DNA of 64,000 nucleotides from Cavia porcellus (lineage: Eukaryota; Chordata; Mammalia; Rodentia; Caviidae): assembly GCF_034190915.1 (NCBI RefSeq), contig NW_026947486.1:107290812-107354811 (forward strand), given 5' to 3'. Shown here one piece after another: positions 22,440 through 34,567 of this stretch; position 1 is the first letter of the stretch; every line of letters begins with the position of its first letter. A model generated the notes under the pieces. The model saw only the letters and a list, made by a program, of their open reading frames with translations, was not told where the DNA came from and did not search any database. The position numbers were made by a program, and so were the translations under genes.

Positions 22440-22720
22440 ATGCATTTTTAAAGTTTTATTTAAAGAGAAAAAGAAAAAAAAAACAAAAAGGATACAAGTA
22501 ATACAGAATTTCAAAAAATAAACAGTAAGAAATCACTAGTTAATAGATTACATATTGTCATCTTAGAAATATTTGTTCAAGTTACAAAATTAAAGCATAC
22601 AAAGTGGACATTCAAACAATCAGGCTGCAAACAGTTCTATTCAATGATCCAACAAAAACTCAGTAATATGGTTATCTACCTTATACACTTAAATATACAT
22701 GCAATTGTATCCTTTATAGC
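22440..22720 (-). mobile_element. AT-rich unit (antisense)
   Basis: The left edge 'AGTTTTATTTAAAGAGAAAA' is the reverse complement of the family's 'CTCTTTAAAATAAA' tail. It continues with 'GATACAAGTAATACAGAATT', 'CTAGTTAATAGATTACATAT' and 'TGTCATCTTAGAAATA', matching the subfamily at 4400-4570 and 25945-26160. The minus-strand frame at 22320-22514 crosses its edge and is incidental. Confidence 0.55.
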
Positions 22721-23089
22721 ACTTTCTTTTCCTCTTTTTTTTTTTACAATAACAATTACACATTTTGGGTTTTATACTCCTACCATACTTTTGCACAGGC
22801 TCAGCATGTTTACCAAGTGAGAACCCTGACCTCCTGCTGAGTCACTTAGTTAAACTTCGAGACTTCTCAAATTGACACAATGAAACATATCCTGGAGTAA
22901 TGAAGACATATCCTCTATACCCCAGGATATAAAACTCTTTGGGTTAGTTAAGCTTCTAAACTTCTCAAGTTGACCCAGTGAATCAATCATTAGAATTGTA
23001 CTTGGCCATTAAAATGCCACCACCTGATTCTTGCCACCCTGGAATCCAATTCTCTTTGCTGTTTTTAAAATTCCAATGTGGTGGCAACA
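22721..23089. repeat. Diverged 98-bp tandem duplication in unassigned sequence
   Basis: 'AGTTAAACTTCGAGACTTCT' at 22848 recurs as 'AGTTAAGCTTCTAAACTTCT' at 22946, each followed by CAAATTGACACAATGAA or CAAGTTGACCCAGTGAA. This is an old duplication, perhaps part of an LTR, but no family is recognised. Confidence 0.55.
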
Positions 23090-23260
23090 TTTTTTAATAA
23101 AAAAGAATTAAAAGAAAGAAGGAGATTAAGATAAAAGAGAACATAACAACACAGGTCAGAACAGAACAATTTAAGCAACATAGTGTTTCACCACAAGATA
23201 ACCTGAGATAACAGTAGCTACCATAGTGTCTCTTTCCTTGAAATATTTGATAACTATATG
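23090..23260 (-). mobile_element. AT-rich unit (antisense)
   Basis: 'AAAAGAACATAACAACACAG..' type runs with 'AGATAACAGTAGCTACCATA' and 'GTGTCTC' match the family core read backwards (GAGACATTATGGTAGC...). The 135-codon minus-strand frame at 23094-23501 starts outside and runs into it; I see no domain. Confidence 0.5.
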
Positions 23261-24292
23261 TATATGTGTGTTTTTTCCTTGTTTCTCGAGATGTATGCAG
23301 ACTCATGGTTGATAAATGACCCAGAAGACCAAGCTGAGATGGATTCTGTGTAATCATTACCCAGAGACAAAAAACTTCTTTAAGGCCTTTAAGCATTCTA
23401 AGCTTAAGGCAAGAGAAGAGTGTGCTAATTAGCTCTAGCGCTATCAGCCTGCTGCTCTTTGTTGGGGGTTGGAATGAAAGAGGTTTGACTGTGCATAGCA
23501 TTATGGTCCATTAGCCTGATTACAAGACTCCAAGAGGGCTTTTGCTACATGACCATATGGGAATCTTTCAGTATTTACAGAAGGAAATGTATATGATTGG
23601 CATATAGATCCCCATGCCTCCAAGGTGTTGGGCTCCTCGATTTCTCCCCATACATAGTGCTGCCCTTATTCATAAATACCGATAGATAGAGATAGATATT
23701 TCAAAGGAAACTTTAATTATAAGCCTATAGTTTTTCTAGAGGAAAATATGACAAAGTGTATCATTCAATGATTAGTAGAAAGAAAACTGTTCTTTTAATC
23801 AGAAATGATAAAGTTCAGTCCCAATTCTACCTTGAGCACAGATTACACCTTATTCATAGCTGAAAAAAAAATTAAATCATCAGGCGTCCTAGTTTCACTT
23901 TAAACAGAATTTAACTTTAAAACAATGGTCCAAAATGCAAACTGTCTCAATAAATTCTGGAATTTCAACTGCTCATCTATATATAGTTTATTTTCCAGTT
24001 TCTGAGAACTTACTTTCATACCTTCTTTCTTCATAAAATTTACTTTTCCATCTACCCCACTCTTTATTTTCAGTCATATATACATCACTGAGAAAATAAG
24101 AGAGAGTCACGGGCAAGGAGACTGTTCCATCTTTTGCCCCAGAATCTCCAACTTCTTGTTGGTTAGGTAGGGAAGGCAGAATCTAGGCAGGGAAAAGATA
24201 GATTTTATTAAACATTAAGAGAGAAACTTACTAAAAGCAGTTTCTGCCTCTACAGGTAGACTCTACAGTTGCAGAAATTAGAAACACAATGA

Positions 24293-24296
<4 letters not shown>
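23261..24296. other. Unassigned sequence
   Basis: No gene or named repeat. The stretch 24090-24290 is moderately GC-rich and could be part of an LTR/ERV remnant continuing to 24925. Confidence 0.3.
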
Positions 24297-24338
<42 letters not shown>

Positions 24339-24340
24339 CA
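24297..24340. repeat. (GA)n microsatellite
   Basis: A perfect GA run of about 37 bp, then imperfect GACAGAGACA. AC-rich imperfect repeats also lie at 24487-24560. Confidence 0.95.
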
Positions 24341-24639
24341 AAGACTTGCCAAGTAACACATTTACCATAATAATTCATCAGGAATTGCTAACAGGATCAT
24401 AAAGGACAGGGAAAACCAGCTCCCTTATCCACCTGACAAAATGCAAAGGAGATAAGAGACAGTCAACTAAAGACTCTTTTTTAGTATATAAGACATGCAC
24501 ACATAAGCACACACACAAACACACACCTACACTTACACCCATGCACGTATGTTCTCATTTTGATATCACTATATTGTACCACATACACACATCTACACTT
24601 GTCCCCATTACTTAACCATTACCGTATAGCCTCCCACAT

Positions 24640-24925
24640 TTATCCACCACAAAGGGACAAGAAGAAACAGCCAGAAGGAATGTAGGCAAATGTGCCCACG
24701 TTAGGAACAAAGACAGCCAAGAGAGCCAATCAGATGGCAAAAATTTCCAGATGTCTACATGGGAGATGGGGAAATCCCTAGTCCTAAATTAAAGAAGCCA
24801 GGGATGAGGGCTCTGGGGTATTTACCTCTGATGCCCCTTATGTTCCCAACTTATCTATCTTCTTTCTTTTCCATCTTTTTTTGAAATAAACCACGTTATT
24901 TTACTTTAAATGTTGCCTCTATAAT
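24640..24925 (+). mobile_element. Possible solitary LTR, family unknown
   Basis: The region has the look of an LTR end: a CCAATCAGA box (24726), a GC-richer purine stretch, then a pyrimidine tract and 'TTTTTTTGAAATAAACCACG' with an AATAAA signal near 24885. I see no clear terminal TG/CA pair or target-site duplication, so this is tentative. Confidence 0.25.
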
Positions 24926-25379
24926 TCATTATGAGACTAAATGTTTAGAATCTCAGAGCTTACATTTTGCAGACTAGGAGTGGAACTTCTCCAATCAAAA
25001 GGCGGAAACTTCGTAATTGCATTGTATCCTCTATCCGAGTATTTTACTTCAAGTCACATCATCTTCTTACATACATTTCTTCATGTCTATTGGGCAATTT
25101 CTTTTAGTGCCCAAATATATTAAAATATATTTCATTTTTAAAATACAATATAAAAACCTTTCACACCACATCTCTCTCAAATTCTTCACTCTTCTCACTG
25201 AAAAAGTGGCTGTAAGAATTGTCCATGCTTCTGGTTTCTACTGCTCCAAATTATTCTCTTTCCTTAAATCAGTCCAGACTTTAATCTGACCAAAGCACCT
25301 ATCCTGCCTTTATCAAAGTCATTTGCAAATAGAACATCGATCTCAGCTTTCTCCCAGGTTCTTCTCACATGAAATAATG
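24926..25379. other. Unassigned sequence
   Basis: Plus-strand frames at 24941-25123 and 25017-25289 overlap in different phases and carry no domain. Confidence 0.4.
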
Positions 25380-25944
25380 TTTTTCATTCATAGACTGTAA
25401 GTCTATGAATTTCTTTTTGAGTTAAATGTGTTTCTTTTATGTACTAAGTTGTTGTATCTTTGTTTCTTGATCAATTTGGTTTCTTTTGGTTGGTGAATTG
25501 AGACCACTTATATTACTAAGTTATAACTAATATATATTGAATTATCTTTGTCATGTTACTTTCCTATCACAGACTTAATTTCCCCTCTGTTTAATTGCAT
25601 GACTTGCCTGGTGGATCCATTCAATTAGTGTTCATGAAATTGCAGTCTTCTTAATTTGCTCTCTAAATTATCCATTAAAATATTTTGGAGGGTTGATTTA
25701 ACTATCATAAATTTCTTCAGTTGTTCTTATAAAAGTATCTTATTTCTCCATTAATTTTGAAAGTTATTTTTGCAGGATATATCAATCTGGATTGGAGGTT
25801 GTTTTCTTTTAGGACTTTAAAATACTTCAGTCCAATCTCTCCTTGACTGAAGAATTTGTGTTGAAAAGTCTATTGTGATTCTGCTGTGCTTTACTTTATA
25901 AGTGATTTATTTCTTTTATCTAATAGTTTCACATTTATTTTGAG
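25380..25944 (-). mobile_element. Old L1M-like fragment (antisense)
   Basis: 'TTTTTGCAGGATATATCAAT', 'GGAGGTTGTTTTCTTTTAGG', 'TTGACTGAAGAATTTGTGTT' and 'GAAAAGTCTATTGTGATTCT' resemble an antisense L1M-associated block (ctggatatagaattcttggttg...gagaagtc). Strongly diverged. Confidence 0.4.
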
Positions 25945-26160
25945 TTTCTTTTAATTTTATTTTAAAGTGAAAACTGAAACAAAATTTAAAAACAAGATAA
26001 TAGGAGGTAACAGCAGTTAATATATTATGTTGTATTATCTTAAAAGTAGCTACTCAGAGTGCATGATATAGGCATGAAAAATTTTCCAAACAATATTAGC
26101 AAAACCTTTCTTTTCAATGAACTAACAGAAATTAGTATTATAACTATCTGAACTATCTTG
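25945..26160 (-). mobile_element. AT-rich unit (antisense)
   Basis: The left edge 'AATTTTATTTTAAAGTGAAA' is the family tail. 'AGATAATAGGAGGTAACAGC', 'AGTTAATATATTATGTTGTA' and 'CTACTCAGAGTGCATGATAT' then match the 4400 and 22500 copies in order. To its right comes pyrimidine-rich sequence similar to antisense L1 3'UTR, as at 4570, supporting an L1-3'UTR-plus-unit arrangement. Confidence 0.55.
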
Positions 26161-26235
26161 TGCATATATATATTTCCTTTCACCTTCATTCTTTTCTCCT
26201 TTGGCACATTCCAGTTTCTCTTTCCTAAGTCCCAA

Positions 26236-26238
<3 letters not shown>

Positions 26239-26292
<54 letters not shown>
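26239..26292. repeat. (CT)n microsatellite
   Basis: An uninterrupted CT run of about 54 bp. It produces four overlapping artefact frames of Ser/Leu or Arg/Glu repeats. Confidence 0.97.
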
Positions 26293-26295
<3 letters not shown>

Positions 26296-27860
26296 ACATG
26301 CCATCTGGTGCAGGGTAGGGGTAGTTTTTACTCTCTGTTTGAATATCTTCACACTGTATCTAGTTTTCCTTCTGTGTTATGGACTTCATTTCTCACTTTT
26401 CTTTAATGGCTTCTACTTTATTAAACCTCTAAAAGCTGGCCTTAGACTCTTTACTCTTTTTTTGCACATAATGGATTCAACTTCAGTTGCGTCACAGATG
26501 TTTATCCATACATGAACCTTTTTTTTGTTGTTGTTGTTGTTTCCTTTCTTTACACATACCAAAATTCAATCAGAAATAATTTCAATGAATGGAGCAATAT
26601 ATTTGATTGTAAAGATAGTTTTTGATATGTTATTATATGGCAGTGATGCAAACCCTTTAGAGCTTTCAGTGATATAAACAAACCAGTTGGGCATAAGTAT
26701 CAAAAGTTCACCACCAAAGTTATGGGCCTTGAACAGTCAGGTTTATGGGCTTTTATATGTGTCAAATGTCAAAATAATTTTCAAGCAGGTTTAATTTATG
26801 AAAACAGAAATAGAGTATAAAATACAGTGGAACTGTGGAAGTGAAGTGTATCAGTTAAGAAGTTCAATGTTATGACATCTTAATGTTTGGTAAACAGAAT
26901 CTGTATTAGAAATTTTGTGGGGTGATAAGTAACAAATTAATAGACAAAGAAATATTAGAAATAGCTTGAGATGAGTTGGAGAATGTCTGAACATGAGGAT
27001 TTAGAGACAGAATTATACTTCCCTGTGTTTCTTTATCGAAATGACTTGAAAGATAAAGTGTTATAATGGTAATGAGCATCTTTCTATCCAGGGACAGGCT
27101 GACTTCCCAATTAGAGGCAAATTTACATTTATGGATGTGTTTAAATCTACATGATAGTATATTGGTCTAGTATTATGGAATCAGCTTTGAAAAATAAAGA
27201 TTCCTGTGTTTGGATTCACTGTTATGTTTTGATCTTTCTGTTGTAACTGTAGATTATTTTATAAATTTCTTTGTTTTTGATCAAAGGCTGTTGCAAAAAT
27301 AGCAAAACTGACTTCCTTTGGTGGGCAGAAAGAGTAGGAGATACAATTTCAGATATTAGGTTCAAGGCAGTGTCAAGATACCCCAGTGGAATTGGCAATG
27401 GTAGAGGTGCAGCTGAACGTTGGAGGACACTGTCATTCAGCACTGTGCAGTGGTTCAGCGCTGCAGATATAAGTATAGTTTAGGAAGAGGTTACATTTCA
27501 CAGTCAGCAGAGCAAAGAAAGCCAATCAAAGGCAAGGCTAAAATACAGGCAGAAAGTTAGAGAGGGGGAACAATGGGATGAAAAGCCAAGAGATATGTTT
27601 TTGCATGGATCAGAGGGGGATGCTAGGGAAACCTTTCAAAGGAAATGAAGACTGATGATCTTATATCAATGAATGTTCACTTTGGAGAGTGTATTTGCAG
27701 TGGAGTGGTTGGGGTAGATTTTTAATGTGAAAAATGATCAGGTCAATGAAGGGAAGAAAAGCAATAAACAAAAGTGAAAGGAGAAGAAATAACTCTCAGG
27801 GGAGAGGTGATGACATGTCCAAGGGAATACATTTTTTAAAAATGGCTTTGCGATGTCACT
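26293..27860. other. Unassigned sequence
   Basis: Contains a short (GTT)n at about 26526-26540 and purine-rich tracts from 27500. The overlapping opposite-strand frames at 27222-27443 and 27271-27483 share the same DNA and show no domain. No repeat family recognised. Confidence 0.35.
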
Positions 27861-28904
27861 GTTTTGTTATGTATGAAAATTATAGCTGCTTATTGTAAGC
27901 TCAAAAATAAAAAAAGTGAAAAGAACAAAATAAAAAGCACATAAAATGCAACAATATTGAAAAGAAAGAACACTATTGTTTTGATGAGCAAAAGAATAAC
28001 TATAGACATTTATCTGTGCAGGTATATATAACTTTATTTTATTTCTCAATGCTTTATCTATATGATTCAGACTTAAACGCCAGACTTGAGGGAGGAAACT
28101 CATGTGTTTCATGTATGGCAAAGAAAGAAAACTAATAATGTCATTGATCATACAATTTGTCAATGCTTTCTTCTCCCTCACTAATCCTTGATAGAAGACT
28201 TTGGAGTTGGAAATACTTTCCAATGGAATGAAAACTATTTAATGTTAACAGAAAGTACATGGCGGCTTCATTGTATGGATCCTCATTCTCTAACCTCCTT
28301 TGTTTTTCTCTCTCTAGTTTTCAAGTCATCATACCAAGGTCATGGAGGTATTCTAACTTCAAGGCACATCAGAATTTTTACAACTCCTCTCCCATTTTTA
28401 AGGTGGGTCCAAGTTCATTTACTCAAAGAATAACTAGTCTTTCACTAGATGAGCTCCCCAAGCATGGCACATCAGAAATGAGGCCTTAAATCTTATAAGC
28501 TTATCGCCTCTTAAGATCCAAGTAAAGGAGAAAATGTCTAAAATCAATGGTTTGGCCCCTTTATAATGCTTAAGGAAAGAAGTTTAGTAAATCAGAACTT
28601 TTTTTCAGTCAGAATTCTCCTGATGAGTTATAGTGCAATGTTCGTAATTCACAGTGAACCAAATTCTGGTTCTCTGACCTATTGCTTTGACTGTGCTAAA
28701 GAAGAAAGTGATCTGTAGAAGCAGCAGCTCTGATTTATACTGGATTAAAATAGTTATAATTTTCATTCTAGTCCTTAATCACAAATGGTACTTTAAGAAG
28801 TATTTTAAATACATAAAACATCACATGCATAGAATCATACTGTATATTATTTGATAAACAGCTACTTTTCATTTAATTATATAATCGACATGTCATTTAT
28901 GTCA
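27861..28904. other. Unassigned sequence
   Basis: A minus-strand frame of 118 codons (27867-28223) begins inside AT-rich DNA with long A/T runs and has no recognisable motif. Two plus-strand frames at 28188-28489 overlap in different phases. No gene call. Confidence 0.35.
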
Positions 28905-29022
28905 TGCCTCTCCCGATTTTCAGATGACAAAGGCTAAAATGAACATTGAGTGAGGGACCTTATGGCCTACAGGATCAAGTACCATCTGGACTTTTAGAGG
29001 CACAGTTTGCTTATCTCTGATA
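28905..29022 (+). mobile_element. hAT-Charlie-type DNA transposon remnant
   Basis: 'GACCTTATGGCCTACAGG', 'AAGTACCATCTGGACTTTTA' and 'CACAGTTTGCTTATCTCTGA' match the right end of a common hAT-Charlie element (agaccgtatggcccgcaaag...tatctggcccttt...agtttgccgacccctg). Only the right end is recognisable. Confidence 0.45.
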
Positions 29023-30339
29023 TTGATTAGTTTTGCTTGTGTTTGATTTTAACATAAAGAGTATCATACAATGTGTATTATGCAGGATTTGCTCTGCCTC
29101 CTTCAACATTATATTCATAAGATTATTCATGACAAGCTATTATTTTCTAAGTCTTAAAAGACCTTTTTTGGATCCTTTTGCTATTAATCCAATAAGGACA
29201 CATGATGCATTGGATTTTGTTTTACTATTGAGTAAAACTAAGAGACAAATTTCATCTGAGTTGAATTAGCATTGCAACTAACATCAGCAAATAAATGATC
29301 AAAAATAATATATTACTTTTTGGAAAATAATTTCTGAAATAAATTACTAATATTTTTGAAATTCCATTTCTGAATGAGATGTATGGAACATTCTCTGCCC
29401 TCTCCCATTCACTCTTGTAAACATAGATGATTATTACTAATTTCTTAAATAAATTTCATTATTAACTGTGCTTTAATTTTTTTATGAATGGCAGTGAGCA
29501 AATGACTTACTTTCCACAAATAAGTATGTGGGAAGGGAGGAGTTTATTTTTTCTTTTACAGAAACTTCACTCCTTGTGAATTTGATACCCCAAATTATAT
29601 AGTTGACAACCGTTGTCATTTAATTTTATTGAAAAATTCACATTGCTAATCACCTAACTCACAAAATTTTGCTACCTGGTTATTAGAATGGTTTGTTGTC
29701 TCAGATCTATACTCAATAGTTCTGTTCATCATCTTGCTTGTGAGGCATTTCTCACCTCTAGATATAGAAAGTGCACAAAACAAGCACATGGTTTTATTTC
29801 CGCCTCCAGTTATCAAAAAATAGAACATTGCCCCCACACTCAGTATCCTTTGGAATATGCCTTGTCCCTGTCCCCACCCTCTGCCTTCCTCAGACCACTT
29901 AACAAAATTGAAATATTTGTCTGAGTTGATGAAGAATCATTAAACCATCGATGGAGAAGTCTGGATCAAAAGTGCTTAGACTAACAAAGAATATATAATG
30001 AAGCAGGCAGGTGAGGATAGAGTCAGATGAGCATTAAATTTGGAAAGGTGGAGATTCTCTTCTTGCAAGTCAGAGATCAAGGAGAGGAAAAGTTCATTCA
30101 ACCAGTCACTTAACCAAGATGTACTAAGACCTATTAATTAGCAAACTGTGGAAACTGCTAAAAAGAGATTTTAAAGGAGAACAAGCTGTACTTAGACACA
30201 CCGGGCTAGAAGGACGTGATTGCTTCAAAAGGAAATGAGATCATGATTCTGAGTAAGAGCTGCTGAGGGAAGCATGGGTTTGGGTACTTGAAGAGTACAA
30301 ATAAGATTTCAAAAAGTTACAGAACAGAAAGCTGAGGAA
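29023..30339. other. Unassigned AT-rich sequence
   Basis: Short frames at 29033-29269 (plus) and 29646-29924 (both strands) are unsupported. No repeat was named. Confidence 0.35.
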
Positions 30340-30830
30340 TCAGCACGTTTCATTTTTAAGCTCGTAGTGTTTTGTTTCGAAAGCTGATCTTGGAATACTC
30401 ATATCATGCCCCATAGTGAATCTTATTGATTCCATTTTTAAAATTGCACCTGCCACGGAGTCATGCCAAAACACACATCCCAAATTAAAGCACAGAAACC
30501 AATAAAACACAACAAGGACTGAATGCTGCAGCCTCAATTACTTATTAAAAAACCATTAGCCTTAAAATGTTATATTGTCAGAAAACAATTCCTTTCTCCT
30601 AACATCAGCTTTGAAGGTCAGCTAATCCGAAATATATTGAATTACGACAGGCAGGAAATTCAATAAAGCAGCTCCAGCAGTAGAAGAAATCTTGCTGCAG
30701 GTCCTGCTGGTGGAATTAGAAAGGCATCATCAGGCATGTGGACACAGACTAAGCTCTCATTATGCCCATAATAATTTTGGTATTTAAAGTTCACCTGTAG
30801 TAACTTAAATCAACTTTTTAAACATACCAT
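30340..30830. promoter_or_regulatory. Candidate conserved noncoding element
   Basis: About 490 bp of complex unique sequence with no repeat identity. It contains spaced AT cores and dense motifs (CCACGGAGTCATGCC, GGTCAGCTAATCC, GCTGCAGGTCCTGC, a CAATAAAGC run). The balance of composition is unlike the eroded repeats around it. A long-range enhancer is a reasonable guess, but there is no direct evidence. Confidence 0.22.
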
Positions 30831-31459
30831 TTGGTATAGTATTTAATGTGTCTTTAAAATGACTAAAAAATACTTAGGTATTTGAAGATTGTAGAAATAA
30901 AATATCCACATGCACTGGGCCAATGTGCCTTCTTTCATGCTTTCCTTTCTGTTTCTTTCTCTCTTTTTTTTTTTGGCAATGGGGCTTTTTTCTTTCTTTT
31001 AGTTCCTCCCTTCTATTTTCTGAAAATTAACTTGCAGGTTTGATTTTGGATTTGTATAGAGTGAAGTATGTGTTCTGAGGTCTTAATCAACATTCAAGCT
31101 GACAGAAAAGAGTCAAACCTGTTATTATCTTTTGTGCTGAGAAAGATGTTTCTTGTAAATGCTTTAGGGCTCTCTGAAGACTTGGGAGAAGGGGCCTTTG
31201 AAGCTGGCACCAGTGGCAGAGTTTTACTTTAGATCCCCATGACTGAAAGAAATGCAGAGGTGACTTGGGGAAGAGTTATTTATAAGATCATTGAAGAGAA
31301 CATGAAAAGAAAACTATTTCACCTCAATAAGGCTCCTTTTTTGTTACTATTAAATAAATCATAGAATTTGAATTAGAAAACATTTTGTAAGTCATGCAGA
31401 CTGGTGGTTTTCTAACATTTTCCACACAGTCATGAGATTTAGATGATTTTTCACTAACC
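30831..31459. other. Unassigned sequence
   Basis: Pyrimidine runs near 30930-31010; otherwise nothing recognised. Confidence 0.35.
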
Positions 31460-31680
31460 CATAGCAAAATCAGGAAGAAAAAATAGAAAAGAAGTAGAAA
31501 ATGGTAAGAAAGCTTTGTAAATAAGGAGGGTAAGAGGAGTTGAAGAGAGAGGAGAGGAATGGGAAATTAAAGAGGAGCTAAGATATGTCACATACTGACA
31601 CAAATTCCCTATATTGTGTGTGATCATTATGTATACCTAAAATTTACAAATAAGCTTAATTAATAAAAAAATCAAACATT
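31460..31680 (+). mobile_element. L1 3'UTR and tail
   Basis: The purine tract 'AAATAAGGAGGGTAAGAGGA' is followed by 'CCTATATTGTGTGTGATC' and 'ATTATGTATACCTAAAATTT', then an AT tail with AATTAATAAAAAAATC. The same block ends the L1 copies at 11480-11814 and (antisense) 57975. A 5'-truncated sense insertion. Confidence 0.75.
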
Positions 31681-32116
31681 CAAAGAAAAAAGAAAGAAGC
31701 AAACAGCGCCAACAAGCTTTTTCATGAAGCTAGATTTGTTGTTTCTTTTTAGTCTTATTATATTCATCTTATCATTGGTCTTAAAATCTTCCTTTTTTAT
31801 TTCAGGTGAGAGATAAGTGTGTTAGGACGTTTTAAGTGATCTTGGCGAGATCAGTTGAAGCATCATTAATATTTTGGAAGTTGGGGTAGAACTGAAGTGA
31901 AGCTAGACTAAATGTAGGCGCATTAAGTTATGTGACCAGATACTTCTAATTCCTGAACTGCTTTCTTCTACTGTTTGCGTTCATAATGTCATTCTATTCC
32001 ATTCTCCCTCAAATACAAAGAATCAGTTCTGAGCCTTTTATTCACATCAAATACACAGTGCGGCTCATCTGGAGGTGCTGGAAATCACCATTCTTTCCTT
32101 TTGATTTTCTTTTCTC
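31681..32116. other. Unassigned sequence
   Basis: Nothing recognised between an L1 tail and a B1. Confidence 0.4.
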
Positions 32117-32260
32117 ATGGGGCTTGGCATGATGGAGTAGACCTATAATTACAGCGCTTGGACAGCTGAGGCACTTGACATTGTGAGTTCAAGGTCAGCT
32201 TGTGTTGCTCCGTGAGCTCAAAGTCAGCTTGAACTAAATGCATAGTGCAACCTTTTGCCA
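32117..32260 (+). mobile_element. B1 SINE
   Basis: 'GGGGCTTGGCATGATGGAGT', 'CCTATAATTACAGCGCTTGG', 'CAGCTGAGGCACTTGA' and 'GAGTTCAAGGTCAGCTTGTG' are the 7SL-derived B1 blocks in order, with the B1-type internal duplication (GTCAGCTTG appears twice). Old copy with an eroded tail. Confidence 0.7.
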
Positions 32261-32289
32261 TAGTTATTGGCCTCTCTCTCTACCATCAT

Positions 32290-32560
32290 ATGAGATCTAA
32301 ACCCTTACAACACTTTAACAAAGTTCACCTTTCCGCAGTTGACATTCCCATTCACTTACTCCCTCAATTCTTTCTCCACTAAAAACACTGCATCTGCTCT
32401 GCTCATTTACTGCAACACAAACTGCTCTGGTAAAGGTCAGCCTTAATAACCTGTGCTACTGAAACCAATAGTTACTTCATTATCATTGCGATCAATTTCT
32501 CAGCATCATTTCACACATTAGCACCTACTTCTTCTAGTACAGAAATATGCCATTTTCACA
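32290..32560 (+). mobile_element. L2 LINE fragment
   Basis: 'ACAAACTGCTCTGGTAAAGG', 'TCAGCCTTAATAACCTGTGC' and 'AACCAATAGTTACTTC' match L2 (aaaactgctctcaccaaggtcaccaatgacctcc...aatccaatggtcactt). This is eroded L2 reverse transcriptase sequence. Confidence 0.55.
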
Positions 32561-32819
32561 GGCTGTAGGACTGTTTTTCCTCTTCCTTAGAATTTGTTTT
32601 TTCCCAATATGCCCTTTTGTCTATGGAAGCAAGATATTCATGTAGAGAACTTGACTTAAGCTTAGTTTTTCTCAAGTCTAAAGACTAAAGACTAAAGTTT
32701 TTCTATGTATCATCCCAATAAATTTACTGTCTGTTGCTTCCCAAAAGCATATCAAGGTTTTCATCATGGTAATTATAATTCTATAATATTTTGTACCCAT
32801 TACATATTTATTTGTCTCT

Positions 32820-32960
32820 CTCAGCACACAAAGCTTTCTGAAGTTAAGGACCTTTGACAGAATCCTCATTGTTGGACGTCCAGAACCAAGCACAGCATTT
32901 GATGCGTAGTAGTTGTTTAACAAAGACTTCCTCAATGACTGGACAGATGGACATATGCTA
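32820..32960 (+). mobile_element. L2/MIR-type 3' end remnant
   Basis: 'CCAAGCACAGCATTTGATGC' and 'GTAGTAGTTGTTTAACAAAG' follow the 'CCTAGCACAGTGCCTGGCACATAGTAGGTGCTCAATAAA' terminal pattern of L2/MIR. It may be the tail of the same L2 as 32290-32560. Confidence 0.4.
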
Positions 32961-33459
32961 AGAGTCTCACAGACTTTTCTAGTACATTTATCCTGAAAAC
33001 TCATGGCCATCCCCTTACGCTTATCTTTGCAATGATTCTAGCATGTCTCTTCCTATCAAACCTCTTGCTACTGTGTTCAGGCATCCATCCCATCTTGCTT
33101 TAAACCTCATAGCATCTTTCATTTTGTCCTGCTTTTCAGTCCATCCTGCTTACTGAAATAAACATCATAGCCTTCTAAACATTCTGACCTTATCATTTTC
33201 ACAAACAAAAAATGGCTCCTCTTTGCCTATAGTTTCTTCTAAAGTTTCCACCCTGGCATTGGTGGGTCTCAAATACTTGAGGTTAACCCATCTAAAATGT
33301 GAAAGATGGTTGACAGTCCATGAATTCACATCTTTTTCAAGAACTTTATGGAACTTTTGTGACTCATTATGCTTTTTTATGACGTTTAGTAGAACTCAAA
33401 AAACTGTTGAACATGGTATGTTGTCTAATCTTAAACCTTAGTACAATTTTTAATTCATA
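32961..33459. other. Unassigned sequence
   Basis: No gene or named repeat; the plus frame at 33223-33441 is unsupported. Confidence 0.35.
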
Positions 33460-33593
33460 GAAAAATATATTATTGGGGGCTGGGGATTTAGCTCAGTGGC
33501 ATAAGCGCCTGCCTTTTAAGCAGGCAGTCATGAGTTCAATCCTTGGTACTGATAAAAAGGAAAAAAGATTTAAAAAAAGAAAAATGTATTATT
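33460..33593 (+). mobile_element. ID SINE with target-site duplication
   Basis: A tRNA-Ala-like ID body begins GGGGCTGGGGATTTAGCTCA (33476) and has a B-box-like GAGTTCAATCC (33532), a 'GGTACTGATAAAAAGG' end and an A-rich tail. Flanks GAAAAATATATTATT (33460-33474) and GAAAAATGTATTATT (33579-33593) are a 15-bp duplication with one mismatch. It is a retrotransposed copy, not a tRNA gene, and fairly young. Confidence 0.9.
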
Positions 33594-34567
33594 TGCTGAA
33601 GAAATTATCATTTTACTTTCTCCTTATAATTCCCTTTTCAGGATCATACACAGTAGAGAGCATAAGAAATGATTGTTTCCAAGCACTTATAATGTTCGAG
33701 TGTGAATAAAATTAAAACATAGGGTTTCACACACATTTAAAGCAACATGTGATTATTAGTTGTGTTAAGGTTAAGTTTGTACAACTGATGTCTGTGGCTT
33801 CCTGAGCCAAAATAAGAACAATCTTGTCTGAAAAAACTGTCTAACAGAGAGGCCATCCAATTAATCACAAGACCCTTAGCAAAAAGCAAAACAAATGAAA
33901 AAACAAAAACTGTTGATGTGTTTGCCTTTTTCCCAGAAAGATCTGCATGATATGAAGAGAACAACATCCTCAGGCAACACATTCAGCCGATAAGACTGTA
34001 AAATGTGAAAAGGTCCTTTTGAACTTTTCTAGCATGGATTGGCTGCCTGTGGGTCTTGATGTTGACCTCCAAGTACACTTTATGGGTTTCCTTTACCAAT
34101 CGCATATCTCCTTCATGTGCAATTCCTGGCAGTTTAGTAATGTAATTCAATTCTTTTGAGTTATAGAAAGACAGTGTAATGTAATTAATACTATGTTAGT
34201 AATTAGCAGGCTATTTTTGTAGGAGTGATTTCCTTAGCATAACAGTTCTTAATTCTAGTGATATTTCTATAATTTCTATGCCCAGACACCTTGCACTCCC
34301 TAAGCAGTTCTGCTCACTTGGTCTGGGGTAGATCTCATGCATGGCATGCTTTTAAAAACAGTCCAGGAAAATACACCTTGCTGTTAGTGTAGAGGATCAT
34401 TGCAACTCATTGAAGATTGCCCTTCTGTTGTAAAGTTTTAAGAAACAAAATAATTAATATGGTGGTGCAGGATCATTGCTTTCAATCTAACACTATTTTT
34501 CTCTTTTATGCAGTTGTAAGCTTGAAATGTGAACACTACACTTGGCACCTACAGTGAATGCCAGTAT

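Noticed and set aside
24640..24925. Complete endogenous retrovirus
   Set aside because: Only an LTR-like end is visible; no paired LTR, primer-binding site or gag/pol sequence was recognised nearby.
26040..26515. Four overlapping frames with Ser/Leu or Arg/Glu repeats
   Set aside because: All are read-through of the (CT)n microsatellite at 26239-26292.
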